From Acinetobacter sp. Marseille-Q1618 (GTDB lineage: Bacteria > Pseudomonadota > Gammaproteobacteria > Pseudomonadales > Moraxellaceae), in the NCBI RefSeq assembly GCF_902809855.1, contig NZ_CADDWJ010000002.1, positions 682,001-746,000 of the forward strand: 64,000 nt of DNA, in the 5' to 3' direction. This document shows, piece by piece, positions 44,758 to 54,508 of the stretch. Positions within the stretch are counted from its first letter, which is position 1. Each line of letters starts with the position of its first letter. A program made the translations under genes and the position numbers. A model generated the notes under the pieces. That model saw nothing but the letters and a program-made list of their open reading frames with translations, was not told where the DNA came from and did no database searches.

Positions 44758-47448
44758 TTAGCCTGTATTACGTAAACCCGCTGCAATCCCTGCAATACTC
44801 ACCATGAGCGCATGATCAACAGGGGTATGTTCTGCGTGTTTTTCTGCCAAATAGGTACGACGGCGTTTCATTAACTCTGCTTGTAGTAAATGCAGCGGTA
44901 ATAAATATGGTTTACGTACTTTCATGGCTTGATCTAAGACATCATTTGAGCTTAAAAGTTCTGACTCCCCTTTGAGTGCCAACAATGTTTGTACGGCATC
45001 ATGTAAGCGTTGACGTAGCTCTGCACCTAAAACTTTTAGGTCTTCATCATCGGTTAGATGTGATTCATAGTATAAGGCAATATTTTGATCTGCTTTGGAG
45101 AGCACCATTTCTAGCATATCAATCAAGGTTTGGAAATATGGCCATTCTGCTAACATTTCATCTAACTGTGCTTTTTGCCCTTGATCAATGACTTGGTTAA
45201 TCGCAGCCCCCGTTCCGAGCCATGCGGGCAACATTAAACGAATTTGTGTCCAAGCAAATACCCAAGGAATGGCACGTAGAGATTCGATACCACCAGTGAC
45301 TTTACGTTTAGCAGGGCGTGAACCGAGCGGAAGCATTTGCAACTCAAGCTCAGGCGTGACCGTACGTAAGTATTTCACAAAATGTGGATTTTCCCGTACT
45401 GTTTGACGATATACCTGCACCGACAAATCGGTCATGCTATGCATCAATTCACGCCATTCTGGTTTTGGAACAGGTGGCGGAAGTAGGGTTGCTTCAAGTG
45501 TTGCAGCCGCATAGATTTCTAGATTTTGCAAAGCAATTTCTTCTAAACCGAACTTAAAGCGGATCATTTCGCCTTGTTCTGTGACACGGATTGCACCCGA
45601 AATAGAACCTGGCGGTTGTGAGAATAATGCTTGCTGGGTTGGTGCGCCACCACGACTGATCGAACCCCCACGTCCATGAAACAGCGTTAGTTGTACACTA
45701 TGCTGCTGCGCAACTGCGGTGAGTTCTTCTTGTGCTCGATACTGTGCCCAATTGGCTGACATAAAGCCTGCATCTTTGGCAGAGTCAGAGTAGCCAATCA
45801 TCACTTCATGTTTGCCTTGAATATGCTGTTTGTACCAATGCATATTGAACAAAGTATTCATGGTTTTGGCTGCACCATCCAAGTCTTTGAGTGTTTCAAA
45901 TAACGGTACAACCCGTAATGGATGTTCAATACCTGCTTCTTTTTGTAATAACAGCACTGCCAACACATCACTTGGATATTCCGCCATAGAAATGATGTAA
46001 GCACCTAAACTTTCTTTCGGTTGTTCTGCCAAAGTCCGCATGGTGGCAAAAACTTCTTGCACATCGGGATGTTCAATCAAACTATCGGTAGGTTCATTTA
46101 AATGCTTTGGTAGCAACGGACGTTTGCTTTGTAACTCTTGCAATAAGAAATTTTGGCGTGCTTGTTCTGTCCACGTTTCAAAATTACCCAAACCTAAATA
46201 TTCAGTAATCGCTGAAATGGCTTGACGATGACGACCTGATTCTTGGCGAATATCCAATTTGAGTAACTCAATCCCGAAACAATTGACCCGATAAATAAAA
46301 TCGAGCAATTTACCATTGGCAATTTCAGGTAAATTACTGTCGATCAATGAACGATAGCAAAGCAGAAGTGGTTGTAATAATTCATCTTTATGACGAATGA
46401 TCAAACTGCGGTCTACATCTGAGTGTTGCCCTTGCAGTTTATTGGCGAGCCATTGACGCGTTGCTTTTAAGCGTGTGCGTGTTGCACGTAAATACTCACG
46501 ATAAGGTTCAGGATGTTCACCACCTAAAGCGTGTTTAAGTTCATCTGAACATGCTGCTATGGACAACTCCCAACGTAAGTCTTCGATGTCTCGAACATAT
46601 AAATCGGTTGCTTTCCAACGAGAGAGCCACAACACTTCTTGGGTAATGTTATGTGTCACGTTTGGATTGCCGTCACGGTCACCGCCCATCCACGAAGCAA
46701 AGCGAATTGGCGAAATATCCAAAGGCAAAGCTTTGTCACAATTTTCTTGAACTAAATCATCCAATTCACGGATGAATTTTGGTACAGCATTCCATAAAGT
46801 CTGTTCAATCGTAGTGAAACCCCATTTTGCCTCATCGACAGGCGTTGGACGATGTTGACGGATTTCATCGGTTTGCCATGCAGAACAAATCAATTGTTTT
46901 AAGTCTGCTAGAACTTCTGCACGTTGTTTAGGCGTAAGTTTTTGTTGGTCAAACTTGGATAAACAGTTATTAATGCCATCATATTTTTGAATCAGCGTAC
47001 GGCGACTGACTTCTGTTGGATGTGCGGTAAGCACCAATTCAATACTGAGTTCACAAACTTGTTGGTAGAGTTGTGCTGCGCTGATATTTTTATTTTTAAA
47101 TTGTTCAAATAAAGGCACCAGAACATTGGGTGAAGGCGCATTTTCATCAAATTCACTTTGGCGACGACTACGCACCACATGGTACTGTTCAGCAATATTA
47201 GAAAAGTTTAAGAAATGTGAAAATGCACGGGTCAGTGGCAAAATCTCATCATCTTTGAGATGAAGAAACAATTGTTCGAGTTGTTTTTCTGCTTCAATTT
47301 GACCATCACGTGCGCCTTTGGCTAAGGCACGAATTTGTTCAATTTGATTAAACAAATCTTGTCCTGCTTGTTCTTTTAAAGTTTCCCCTAAAAGATTACC
47401 GAGTAAACGTACATCCTCACGCAGTGGAGCATTAATTTGTTGAATCAT
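44758..47448 (-). CDS. ppc: Phosphoenolpyruvate carboxylase
   Basis: Ppc adds bicarbonate to phosphoenolpyruvate to make oxaloacetate, refilling the TCA cycle. The 896-residue protein is full length. Catalytic motifs: VLTAHPTEVSRRT (about 141-154), the basic loop GYSDSAKDAGFMSANW, and FHGRGGSISRGGAPTQQA (Gly/Arg-rich). The C-terminus ends AGIAAGLRNTG, as in other Ppc enzymes. The ATG has a GGAGA site. It sits between the permease and the TetR gene, all on the minus strand, but has its own terminator. Confidence 0.98.
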   Translation of the reverse strand: MIQQINAPLREDVRLLGNLLGETLKEQAGQDLFNQIEQIRALAKGARDGQIEAEKQLEQLFLHLKDDEILPLTRAFSHFLNFSNIAEQYHVVRSRRQSEFDENAPSPNVLVPLFEQFKNKNISAAQLYQQVCELSIELVLTAHPTEVSRRTLIQKYDGINNCLSKFDQQKLTPKQRAEVLADLKQLICSAWQTDEIRQHRPTPVDEAKWGFTTIEQTLWNAVPKFIRELDDLVQENCDKALPLDISPIRFASWMGGDRDGNPNVTHNITQEVLWLSRWKATDLYVRDIEDLRWELSIAACSDELKHALGGEHPEPYREYLRATRTRLKATRQWLANKLQGQHSDVDRSLIIRHKDELLQPLLLCYRSLIDSNLPEIANGKLLDFIYRVNCFGIELLKLDIRQESGRHRQAISAITEYLGLGNFETWTEQARQNFLLQELQSKRPLLPKHLNEPTDSLIEHPDVQEVFATMRTLAEQPKESLGAYIISMAEYPSDVLAVLLLQKEAGIEHPLRVVPLFETLKDLDGAAKTMNTLFNMHWYKQHIQGKHEVMIGYSDSAKDAGFMSANWAQYRAQEELTAVAQQHSVQLTLFHGRGGSISRGGAPTQQALFSQPPGSISGAIRVTEQGEMIRFKFGLEEIALQNLEIYAAATLEATLLPPPVPKPEWRELMHSMTDLSVQVYRQTVRENPHFVKYLRTVTPELELQMLPLGSRPAKRKVTGGIESLRAIPWVFAWTQIRLMLPAWLGTGAAINQVIDQGQKAQLDEMLAEWPYFQTLIDMLEMVLSKADQNIALYYESHLTDDEDLKVLGAELRQRLHDAVQTLLALKGESELLSSNDVLDQAMKVRKPYLLPLHLLQAELMKRRRTYLAEKHAEHTPVDHALMVSIAGIAAGLRNTG

Positions 47449-47614
47449 TGCTATTCTCCAGTTCTTATCCTTATGACTATAACGCGCTATGCTGACATTC
47501 CAACGACACCCCTACAAAAGTAGAAAAGCGGTCGGCTATTTCAACAACAATTTATATCGTTAAAAACAGTATGCCGTAAAAAAACCAGAAGTATTATTTA
47601 GAAATACAATACAT

Positions 47615-48235
47615 TTACACAAAGCTATAGCGTAAAAGGAATAAATCGATACTGTCTTGAATGATCAGCTGTTTTTCATGTTGATCAGGCGAAGGGCGAA
47701 TACCGAGTAAAACTTCATGATGACGCACTCCCAATAACAAAGACAAGATGAGATCAGTTTGTTTCTCGATAACATCAGCGCGAATAAATTTAAACGTAGT
47801 GGCTTGTTGAAAAAAGTCTTGCCAAACACTGCACATGCGTTGGTGCGAGACATTATAAAATTGTAGTGCCAGCGGATTTTTTTCGGCAGCCAGTTCTAAC
47901 AATAAATGATCGAGTTTAATCGCTTCAGGTAAATAGATAATATTCATTGCCAATTCACAGGCTTGATAAAAACAGGCTTTAAAATCACTGTGTGCGTTTA
48001 GACCTAATGGTCGGGCATTAATGGATTGTTCGCAGGTTTCTTCAATGGCACAGGTAAATAAATTTTCTTTGTCTTGAAAATGATTATAAACCGTTAATTT
48101 AGTCACACCTGCAGCTTTGGCGATTTGGTTCATGCTTGAACCATGATAACCATGTAATAAAAACAAAGCCTTAGCTGCTTCTAAAATCAGTTTTCGCTTT
48201 TCTAAGTCCTTTGGACGACCAACATGTGCTTGCAC
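47615..48235 (-). CDS. TetR family regulator divergent from the RND pump
   Basis: This 206-residue protein has an N-terminal helix-turn-helix (LILEAAKALFLLHGYHGSSMNQIAKAAGVTKLTVYNHFQDKENLF) followed by a ligand-binding region. GTG at 48235 (MQAHVGRPKDL) has a GGA site 8 bases upstream; a TTG four codons upstream is open but lacks one. It faces the adaptor gene across 209 bases that contain two palindromes, so it likely represses the pump and itself. The C-terminal region resembles the AefR-type TetR group in outline, weakly. The inducer is unknown. Confidence 0.88.
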   Translation of the reverse strand: MQAHVGRPKDLEKRKLILEAAKALFLLHGYHGSSMNQIAKAAGVTKLTVYNHFQDKENLFTCAIEETCEQSINARPLGLNAHSDFKACFYQACELAMNIIYLPEAIKLDHLLLELAAEKNPLALQFYNVSHQRMCSVWQDFFQQATTFKFIRADVIEKQTDLILSLLLGVRHHEVLLGIRPSPDQHEKQLIIQDSIDLFLLRYSFV

Positions 48236-48282
48236 TAAATTTTCCAAAAAAAAGTCAAATAGGTCATTTACTTTTGTTGTTA

Positions 48283-48320
48283 TTTTTAATTAATGTACCT
48301 TGCGGTATATTAATTAAAAA
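48283..48320. promoter_or_regulatory. Candidate TetR operator 1 (38-base palindrome)
   Basis: Arms TTTTTAATTAATGTACC and GGTATATTAATTAAAAA, spacer TTGC, differ at one pair. It sits between the TetR gene start and the pump genes. Confidence 0.65.
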
Positions 48321-48342
48321 GTGAACACTTTATGTGTGTAAT

Positions 48343-48352
48343 TGAACGTTCA
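48343..48352. promoter_or_regulatory. Candidate TetR operator 2 (TGAACGTTCA)
   Basis: A perfect 10-base palindrome TGAACGTTCA, 93 bases before the adaptor ATG. Similar short palindromes are bound by TetR proteins, but this assignment is inference. Confidence 0.4.
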
Positions 48353-48444
48353 TCGCTATGTGACCAATCACGAGATAGATAAAACATTCATTTGCCTCAT
48401 CTCTATTCTGCCCGAAAAAAAACGTTTCAATAAGAGCCTTGCGT

Positions 48445-49548
48445 ATGAGTATTTTAAAGTCAAGCATTATCAGTATGATAGTGATCTGTAGTGTAGTTTT
48501 GGTGGGATGTCAAAAGCCTGAACCCGAAGCAGAACAAGTCCCTTTTGTTATGGTGACTCAACCGATCACCTCGCATGAAGAGCAAAAAAGTTATGCGGGT
48601 GATGTGCAAGCACGCCAGAGTACCGCATTGGCTTTTCGGGTAGGTGGACAAATTACAGAACGTTATGTCGATGTTGGAGATCGGGTCAAAGTCGGGCAGA
48701 CTTTGGCTAGACTGGATGTGAAAGATGCGCAATTACAGCTTAACTCAGCCAAAGCTCAACTGGAAAATGCACAATCTTCAGTCAAAATCGCAGGCGATGA
48801 ATTTAAACGTTTTCAACAACTTCTACCAAGCAATGCAGTCAGTCGTTCACAATATGATGCAGTCAAAAATCAATATGACGCTGCTGCATCAACATTGAAA
48901 CAAGCACAAGCCAACTATCAAGTGGCTGCAAATCAAACCCAATATAACCAATTACTTGCCAATAAAAATGGGGTGATTACCCAGCGTAATATTGAAGTGG
49001 GTCAAGTCGTTGCAGCAGGGCAGGCAGCTTATCAATTGGCGATTGATGGTGAGCGTGATGTGGTGATTGGGGTTCCTGAGCAAGCGATTGGGCAAATCAA
49101 AGTTGGACAAGATGCATGGGTGACCTTATGGTCAAAACCGCAAGATAAATTTGCAGCCTATGTCCGTGAAATATCACCTGCGGCAGATCAATCTCGTACT
49201 TTCAGTGTCAAAGTAGCACTTAAAGAAGCACAATCGATGATTCAACTTGGGCAAAGTGCGCGGGTATTTTTTAATCAAAATGTAGGTAATGTCCTGAGTG
49301 TGCCGTTATCCAGTGTTTCAGCAAATAATGATCAGCCTTATGTTTGGGTGGTCAATAACAACCAAACCATTCGTAAAGTAGCTGTGCAACTCGGTGCATA
49401 TGGGCGGGACAGCGTACCAATTTTAACAGGTTTGAATGCAAATGATTGGGTGGTGATTGGCGGTGTGCATTTACTGCGTGAAAAACAAAAAATAAAACCA
49501 GTCGATCGTGAAAATCGTGCGGTTAATCTTCAAGCAGGAGCGAAGTAA
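48445..49548 (+). CDS. RND efflux periplasmic adaptor lipoprotein
   Basis: The 367-residue membrane fusion protein links the inner membrane pump to an outer membrane channel. It has a lipoprotein signal (VVLVGC, Cys22), two halves of a lipoyl domain, a Gln- and Ala-rich coiled-coil hairpin (about 100-170, KSAQLENAQSS...), and a beta-barrel domain (RDVVIGVPEQAIGQIKVGQ). ATG at 48445; a TTG two codons upstream is weaker. The last bases overlap the pump start (TAATG), so the pair is one operon. The outer membrane factor is not encoded here. Confidence 0.92.
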   Translation: MSILKSSIISMIVICSVVLVGCQKPEPEAEQVPFVMVTQPITSHEEQKSYAGDVQARQSTALAFRVGGQITERYVDVGDRVKVGQTLARLDVKDAQLQLNSAKAQLENAQSSVKIAGDEFKRFQQLLPSNAVSRSQYDAVKNQYDAAASTLKQAQANYQVAANQTQYNQLLANKNGVITQRNIEVGQVVAAGQAAYQLAIDGERDVVIGVPEQAIGQIKVGQDAWVTLWSKPQDKFAAYVREISPAADQSRTFSVKVALKEAQSMIQLGQSARVFFNQNVGNVLSVPLSSVSANNDQPYVWVVNNNQTIRKVAVQLGAYGRDSVPILTGLNANDWVVIGGVHLLREKQKIKPVDRENRAVNLQAGAK

Positions 49549-52500
49549 TGAGCCAAAGCATGAAGTTTAACCTGTCTGAATGGGCGCTCAGAAATAAAGG
49601 CTTAGTTCTTTATTTTATGATCCTACTCGGGATTGTCGGCATATTTTCTTATTCTAAACTTTCTCAAAGTGAAGACCCCCCATTTACCTTTAAAGTGATG
49701 GTGGTACAAACCTATTGGCCGGGGGCAACTGCAGAAGAAGTGTCTTTGCAAGTTACCGATCGGATCGAAAAACAATTGATGAGTACGGGACTATATGACC
49801 GTATTGCTGCTTACTCTCGTCCAGGAGAGTCGATGGTGACTTTTGTTGCCAAAGATTCTTTAAAGTCCAATCAAATTCCTGACGCTTGGTATCAAGTCCG
49901 AAAAAAAGTAGGTGATATCCAACATCAACTGCCGAATGGTGTACAAGGTCCATTTTTTAATGATGAATTTGGTGACACCTTCGGTAATATTTACGTTTTA
50001 ACAGGTAAAGATTTTGACTATGCCACTTTAAAAGAATATGCGGACCGTTTGCAGCTACAACTACAACGGGTCAAAGATGTAGGCAAAGTTGAACTTGTCG
50101 GCTTACAAGATCAAAAAATCTGGATTGAACTGTCCAATACCAAAGCTGCACAACTGGGTATTCCTATCACTGCCATTCAAGATGCTTTACAAAAACAAAA
50201 TAGCATGGCGAGTGCAGGCTTTTTTGAAACAGGTTCAGACCGTATCCAAGTGCGTGTTGGTGGTGCTTTAAAATCCGTTGATGATCTCAAACAAATGCCA
50301 CTTTTGGTGGGTAATAAAACCATTCAATTGGCAGATGTGGCAGAGGTTTATCGTGGGTTTAGTGAACCTGCCCAACCTCGTATGCGCTTTAATGGCGAAA
50401 ATGGTATTGGCATCTCAGTATCTATGCGCAAAGGCGGTGACATCATTGCCTTAGGGAAAAATCTTGAAGCGGAGTTTAAGCATTTACAAAAAACTTTACC
50501 GCTCGGCATGCAACTGCAAAAAGTATCGGATCAACCTGTGGCGGTACAGCGCAGTATTCAAGAATTTATCAAAGTCTTGGCTGAAGCAGTCATTATCGTA
50601 TTGCTGGTGAGTTTCTTTTCACTGGGTTTCCGTACAGGTTTGGTGGTGGCATTCTCCATTCCATTAGTTCTTGCCATGACTTTTGCAGGCATGAATCTGT
50701 TTGATGTTGGACTGCATAAAATCTCCTTAGGAGCGTTGATTCTCGCCTTAGGTTTGTTGGTCGATGATGCTATTATTGCGGTTGAAATGATGGCAATCAA
50801 AATGGAACAAGGCTATAGCAGGATCAAAGCCGCAGGCTATGCTTGGACAAGTACCGCATTTCCAATGCTGACAGGCACGTTGATTACTGCGGCAGGCTTT
50901 TTACCGATTGCAACCGCAGCATCCAGTACAGGGGAATACACCCGTTCGATTTTCCAAGTCGTGACCATTGCTTTGATTGTGTCTTGGGTGGCGGCAGTGG
51001 TATTTGTGCCGTATTTGGGTGATAAACTTTTACCTGATTTTACTAAGGAAGCACAAAAAGCACCGTGGTATCAACGTTTATGGGCACGTTGGCGCAAACA
51101 GCCTGAGCCACAAGCAATCGTGCATCATGTGGGTGAGCATTATGATCCTTACCAAACCAAGTTTTATCAAAGTTTTAGAAAGCTAGTGAATTGGTGTGTG
51201 ACCTATCGTAAAACCGTGATCGCCATTACAACCGCTGTATTTGTTTTGTCTGTGATGATGTTTAAACTCGTGCCACAACAATTCTTTCCGCCATCCAATC
51301 GTGCTGAAATTTTGGTGGATTTAAAATTGGAAGAAGGTGCTTCTTTGCTGGCAACTGAACAAGCGGTGAAGAAAGTTGAGGCATTCTTAGCGAAACAAAA
51401 GGGTATTGATAATTACGTGGCATATGTGGGTACAGGTTCGCCACGCTTTTATTTACCTTTAGACCAACAGTTACCACAAGCGAGTTTTGCACAGTTTGTG
51501 GTTTTGGCATCTTCATTGGATGATCGAGATGAGATTCGTAAGTCTTTAGATACGCAAATTCGTCAATTATTACCTCAAGTGCGTACCCGTGTGTCTTTAT
51601 TGGAAAATGGCCCGCCCGTAGGTTATCCGATCCAATATCGTGTTTCAGGTGAGGATTTAAATACAGTACGTCAACTTGCACACCAAGTATCAGCTATTGT
51701 TGGGCAAAACCCAAATACCACCAACGTACATTTAGATTGGGGTGAACCAAGTAAAATTATTTCTTTACAGATCGACCAAGATCGTGCCCGTCAAATGGGT
51801 GTGAGCACTGTTGATATTGCTAATTTCTTAAATAGCTCAATCAGTGGTGTAGCCATTCATCAATATCGTGAAAAACGAGAATTGATTGATATTCGCTTAC
51901 GGGGAGATCAAGCAGAACGCATTGAAGTTGGTGCATTGGCAAATTTAGCAGTACCTACGACGAATGGCGGTTCTGTACCGTTATCACAAATTGCCAATAT
52001 TCAATATAAATTTGAAGATGGTCTGATTTGGCATCGCAATCGTTTACCAACCATTACGGTACGTGCGGATATTCGTACGAAATTACAACCTGCAACGGTG
52101 GTGAATGAACTTTCTGAAAAAATGGATCAACTGCGTGCCGAGTTACCGAATGGTTATTTGGTTGAAGTCGGGGGTACGGTGGAAGAGTCTGCCAAAGGAC
52201 AAAACTCGGTGAATGCGGGAATGCCATTATTCTTGGCGGTGGTGTTTACTTTGCTGATGATTCAGCTCAAGAGTATGGCACGTTCATTCATCGTATTTTT
52301 AACTGCGCCATTGGGTTTAATTGGCGTGGTGCTATTCTTACTGTTATTAAATAAACCGTTTGGTTTTGTGGCGATGCTCGGTACCATTGCCTTGTCAGGC
52401 ATGATCATGCGTAATTCGCTGATTTTGATTGATCAGATCGAACAGGATATCCGTTCAGGACAAGATCAGTGGAATGCAATTTTGGATGCCACAGTGCGTC

Positions 52501-52694
52501 GTTTTAGACCGATTATCCTCACGGCACTGGCTGCGGTTTTGGCAATGATTCCATTATCTCGAAGTATTTTCTTTGGGCCAATGGCAGTGGCGATTATGGG
52601 TGGTTTAATAATTGCGACACTTTTAACATTATTTTTTCTACCAGCGCTTTATGCTGCATGGTTTAAAGTCCAAAAACACGCAAAATCTTCTTAG
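49548..52694 (+). CDS. RND efflux pump inner membrane subunit
   Basis: The 1048-residue proton-driven HAE-1/HAE-type RND transporter has twelve helices and two large periplasmic loops. The proton-relay aspartates are in helix 4 (GLLVDDAIIAVE, D406-D407), with the matching Lys region in the C-terminal half (FVAMLGTIALSGMIMRNSLILIDQI). It lacks its own outer membrane factor, so it probably uses a TolC-like protein encoded elsewhere. Substrate unknown: drugs, dyes and detergents are typical. It belongs to a branch distinct from AdeB, AdeJ and AdeG as far as I can tell. Confidence 0.93.
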   Translation: MSQSMKFNLSEWALRNKGLVLYFMILLGIVGIFSYSKLSQSEDPPFTFKVMVVQTYWPGATAEEVSLQVTDRIEKQLMSTGLYDRIAAYSRPGESMVTFVAKDSLKSNQIPDAWYQVRKKVGDIQHQLPNGVQGPFFNDEFGDTFGNIYVLTGKDFDYATLKEYADRLQLQLQRVKDVGKVELVGLQDQKIWIELSNTKAAQLGIPITAIQDALQKQNSMASAGFFETGSDRIQVRVGGALKSVDDLKQMPLLVGNKTIQLADVAEVYRGFSEPAQPRMRFNGENGIGISVSMRKGGDIIALGKNLEAEFKHLQKTLPLGMQLQKVSDQPVAVQRSIQEFIKVLAEAVIIVLLVSFFSLGFRTGLVVAFSIPLVLAMTFAGMNLFDVGLHKISLGALILALGLLVDDAIIAVEMMAIKMEQGYSRIKAAGYAWTSTAFPMLTGTLITAAGFLPIATAASSTGEYTRSIFQVVTIALIVSWVAAVVFVPYLGDKLLPDFTKEAQKAPWYQRLWARWRKQPEPQAIVHHVGEHYDPYQTKFYQSFRKLVNWCVTYRKTVIAITTAVFVLSVMMFKLVPQQFFPPSNRAEILVDLKLEEGASLLATEQAVKKVEAFLAKQKGIDNYVAYVGTGSPRFYLPLDQQLPQASFAQFVVLASSLDDRDEIRKSLDTQIRQLLPQVRTRVSLLENGPPVGYPIQYRVSGEDLNTVRQLAHQVSAIVGQNPNTTNVHLDWGEPSKIISLQIDQDRARQMGVSTVDIANFLNSSISGVAIHQYREKRELIDIRLRGDQAERIEVGALANLAVPTTNGGSVPLSQIANIQYKFEDGLIWHRNRLPTITVRADIRTKLQPATVVNELSEKMDQLRAELPNGYLVEVGGTVEESAKGQNSVNAGMPLFLAVVFTLLMIQLKSMARSFIVFLTAPLGLIGVVLFLLLLNKPFGFVAMLGTIALSGMIMRNSLILIDQIEQDIRSGQDQWNAILDATVRRFRPIILTALAAVLAMIPLSRSIFFGPMAVAIMGGLIIATLLTLFFLPALYAAWFKVQKHAKSS

Positions 52695-52707
52695 AAATGT
52701 GTGAAAT

Positions 52708-52755
52708 TTAGGTGCGAAATTTTGAAAAATTCAATATAGTAGCACCTAATCTTTT
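52708..52755 (+). terminator. Probable terminator of the RND operon
   Basis: Outer arms TTAGGTGC and GCACCTAA enclose an inner AT-rich paired block and are followed by TCTTTT, 14 bases after the stop codon. The loop is long. Confidence 0.45.
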
Positions 52756-52830
52756 ACAGTAAGTCGCATTAGACGTTTCCACACTAGACATGTAAAAATA
52801 ATGTGATGGATTGAGGTATAAAAATCACCT

Positions 52831-53208
52831 ATGGGGCAAGACAATCTCAAACAACATCGTCGTTATATGACGATTTCTTACGTCTTTATGTTTCTCGCAT
52901 TATTTACCATCATTAGCGCTATTTTCTCGTATTTTTTAGCCCGAAAAGTTGCTATGGCTGAACATGCTGAAGTATGGATTCATGCACAAGCCCTATGGGT
53001 CATGCGTAGTGTGGTGATTTTTTTGATCTTGGCTGCATTTGCTGCGTTGTGGTTTATTCCTTTGATTTTCTTTTATTGGGATTCTATGCTTTGGGTAAAA
53101 GCATGTACCGTTATTGGGGTCATTTTTAGTCTTATTTCATGGTTATATCTACTCAATGCATGGCTCAAAGGTTTTAGTAAATACTTAAAAAGTAAAGCCG
53201 CATTCTAA
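52831..53208 (+). CDS. Small membrane protein with four helices
   Basis: The 125-residue protein has four predicted membrane helices: about residues 14-38, 58-83, 85-100 and 97-115 (borders approximate). The pattern WIHAQALWVMRSVVIFLILAAFAAL is reminiscent of DUF4870-like proteins, but I am not certain. Start is uncertain: ATG at 52831 has a distant GAGGT site; an internal ATG (MTISYV, residue 13) is possible. It precedes dnaJ in the same direction, with 92 bases between. Function unknown. Confidence 0.7.
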   Translation: MGQDNLKQHRRYMTISYVFMFLALFTIISAIFSYFLARKVAMAEHAEVWIHAQALWVMRSVVIFLILAAFAALWFIPLIFFYWDSMLWVKACTVIGVIFSLISWLYLLNAWLKGFSKYLKSKAAF

Positions 53209-53300
53209 TTTTTTCTTTCAGTACGCTTGTAAAAGTGGATGGTCGTCCCCATTCTACTTGGCAGTAAAGATTTATCAAATTTTGTGGAGCATCGCCAATC

Positions 53301-54413
53301 ATGGCTAAACGTGATTATTATGAGGTTTTAAGCGTTTCTAAAACCGCTAGTGATGATGAAATTAAAAAAGCCTACCGTAAGTTGGCGATGAAATATCATC
53401 CAGACCGTAACCCAGACAACGCTGAAGCAGAAGAAAAGTTTAAAGAAGCTGCTGAAGCCTATGAAGTGTTATCTGACAGTGAAAAACGCAGCATGTATGA
53501 CCGTATGGGGCATCAAGCCTTTGAAGGCGGCATGGGTGGCGGTGGCTTCGGTGGCGGTTTTAGCGCAGAAGATATTTTTAGTCAGTTCGGTGATATTTTC
53601 GGTGGCGCTTTTGGTGGCGGTGGTCGTAGCCAACAACGTCAACGCCGAGGCTCGGACTTACGCTATGTGATGGAGCTTACTTTAGAAGAAGCAGTAAAAG
53701 GGGTGAAAAAAACCATTACTTTTACCGCACCTGCACCATGTGAAGTTTGTGATGGTAAAGGTTCTAAAAATCCAAATGATGTTGAAACCTGTAAAACGTG
53801 TCATGGTACGGGTCAAGTCCGTATGCAACAAGGTTTCTTCTCTGTACAGCAAACCTGTAGCACTTGTCGTGGACAAGGTAAAATCATTAAGAATCCATGT
53901 AATTCATGTCATGGCTCAGGTGTCAAAGACCGTCAGCAAACGCTTGAAGTTACCATTCCAGCGGGTGTGGACAATGGCGATCGCGTTCGCTTAACAGGTA
54001 AAGGTGAAGCGATTCGTGATGGTCAAGCAGGCGATTTATACGTTGAAGTTGTGGTGCGTGAGCATGAAATCTTCCAACGTGACGGTGCAGACTTGTATAT
54101 GGATGTGCCTGTAAGCATTGCAGATGCCGCTTTAGGTAAAGAAATTGAAATTCCGACTTTAGAAGGTCGTGTCAGTTTGAAAATTCCTGAAGGCACACAA
54201 ACAGGTAAAATGTTCCGCTTACGTGGTAAAGGGGTGAAACCAGTTCGCCATAATATGCAAGGCGATTTACTGTGTCGTATCGTGGTTGAAACACCTGTGA
54301 ATTTAACAGCACGTCAACGTGAGTTATTGAAAGAGTTACAAACCACAATGGATGGTGATGACAATAAATCATCGCCTAAGAAAAAATCATTCTTTGATCG
54401 TTTATTTGACTAA
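53301..54413 (+). CDS. dnaJ: Molecular chaperone DnaJ
   Basis: DnaJ stimulates the DnaK ATPase and hands it unfolded proteins. The 370-residue protein is type I: J domain (HPD at YHPDRNPD, about 33-40), a Gly/Phe-rich region ([16 protein letters not shown]), a zinc finger with four CxxCxGxG-type repeats ([32 protein letters not shown]), and the C-terminal peptide-binding domain. Length is normal. dnaK and grpE are not next to it. A GTGGAGC-like site precedes the ATG, and a clear terminator follows. Confidence 0.98.
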   Translation: MAKRDYYEVLSVSKTASDDEIKKAYRKLAMKYHPDRNPDNAEAEEKFKEAAEAYEVLSDSEKRSMYDRMGHQAFEGGMGGGGFGGGFSAEDIFSQFGDIFGGAFGGGGRSQQRQRRGSDLRYVMELTLEEAVKGVKKTITFTAPAPCEVCDGKGSKNPNDVETCKTCHGTGQVRMQQGFFSVQQTCSTCRGQGKIIKNPCNSCHGSGVKDRQQTLEVTIPAGVDNGDRVRLTGKGEAIRDGQAGDLYVEVVVREHEIFQRDGADLYMDVPVSIADAALGKEIEIPTLEGRVSLKIPEGTQTGKMFRLRGKGVKPVRHNMQGDLLCRIVVETPVNLTARQRELLKELQTTMDGDDNKSSPKKKSFFDRLFD

Positions 54414-54430
54414 AATAACGGATAAACAAG

Positions 54431-54463
54431 AAAAAGCCAGCTTTATTTAAAGTTGGCTTTTTT
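54431..54463 (+). terminator. Terminator of dnaJ
   Basis: AAAAGCCAGCTTTA and AAAGTTGGCTTTT pair (with one G-T), followed by TTTTT. Confidence 0.9.
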
Positions 54464-54508
54464 ATATGTAAGTTTTTTATTCCACTGATAAAGTATTGAT
54501 GTAAAAGT

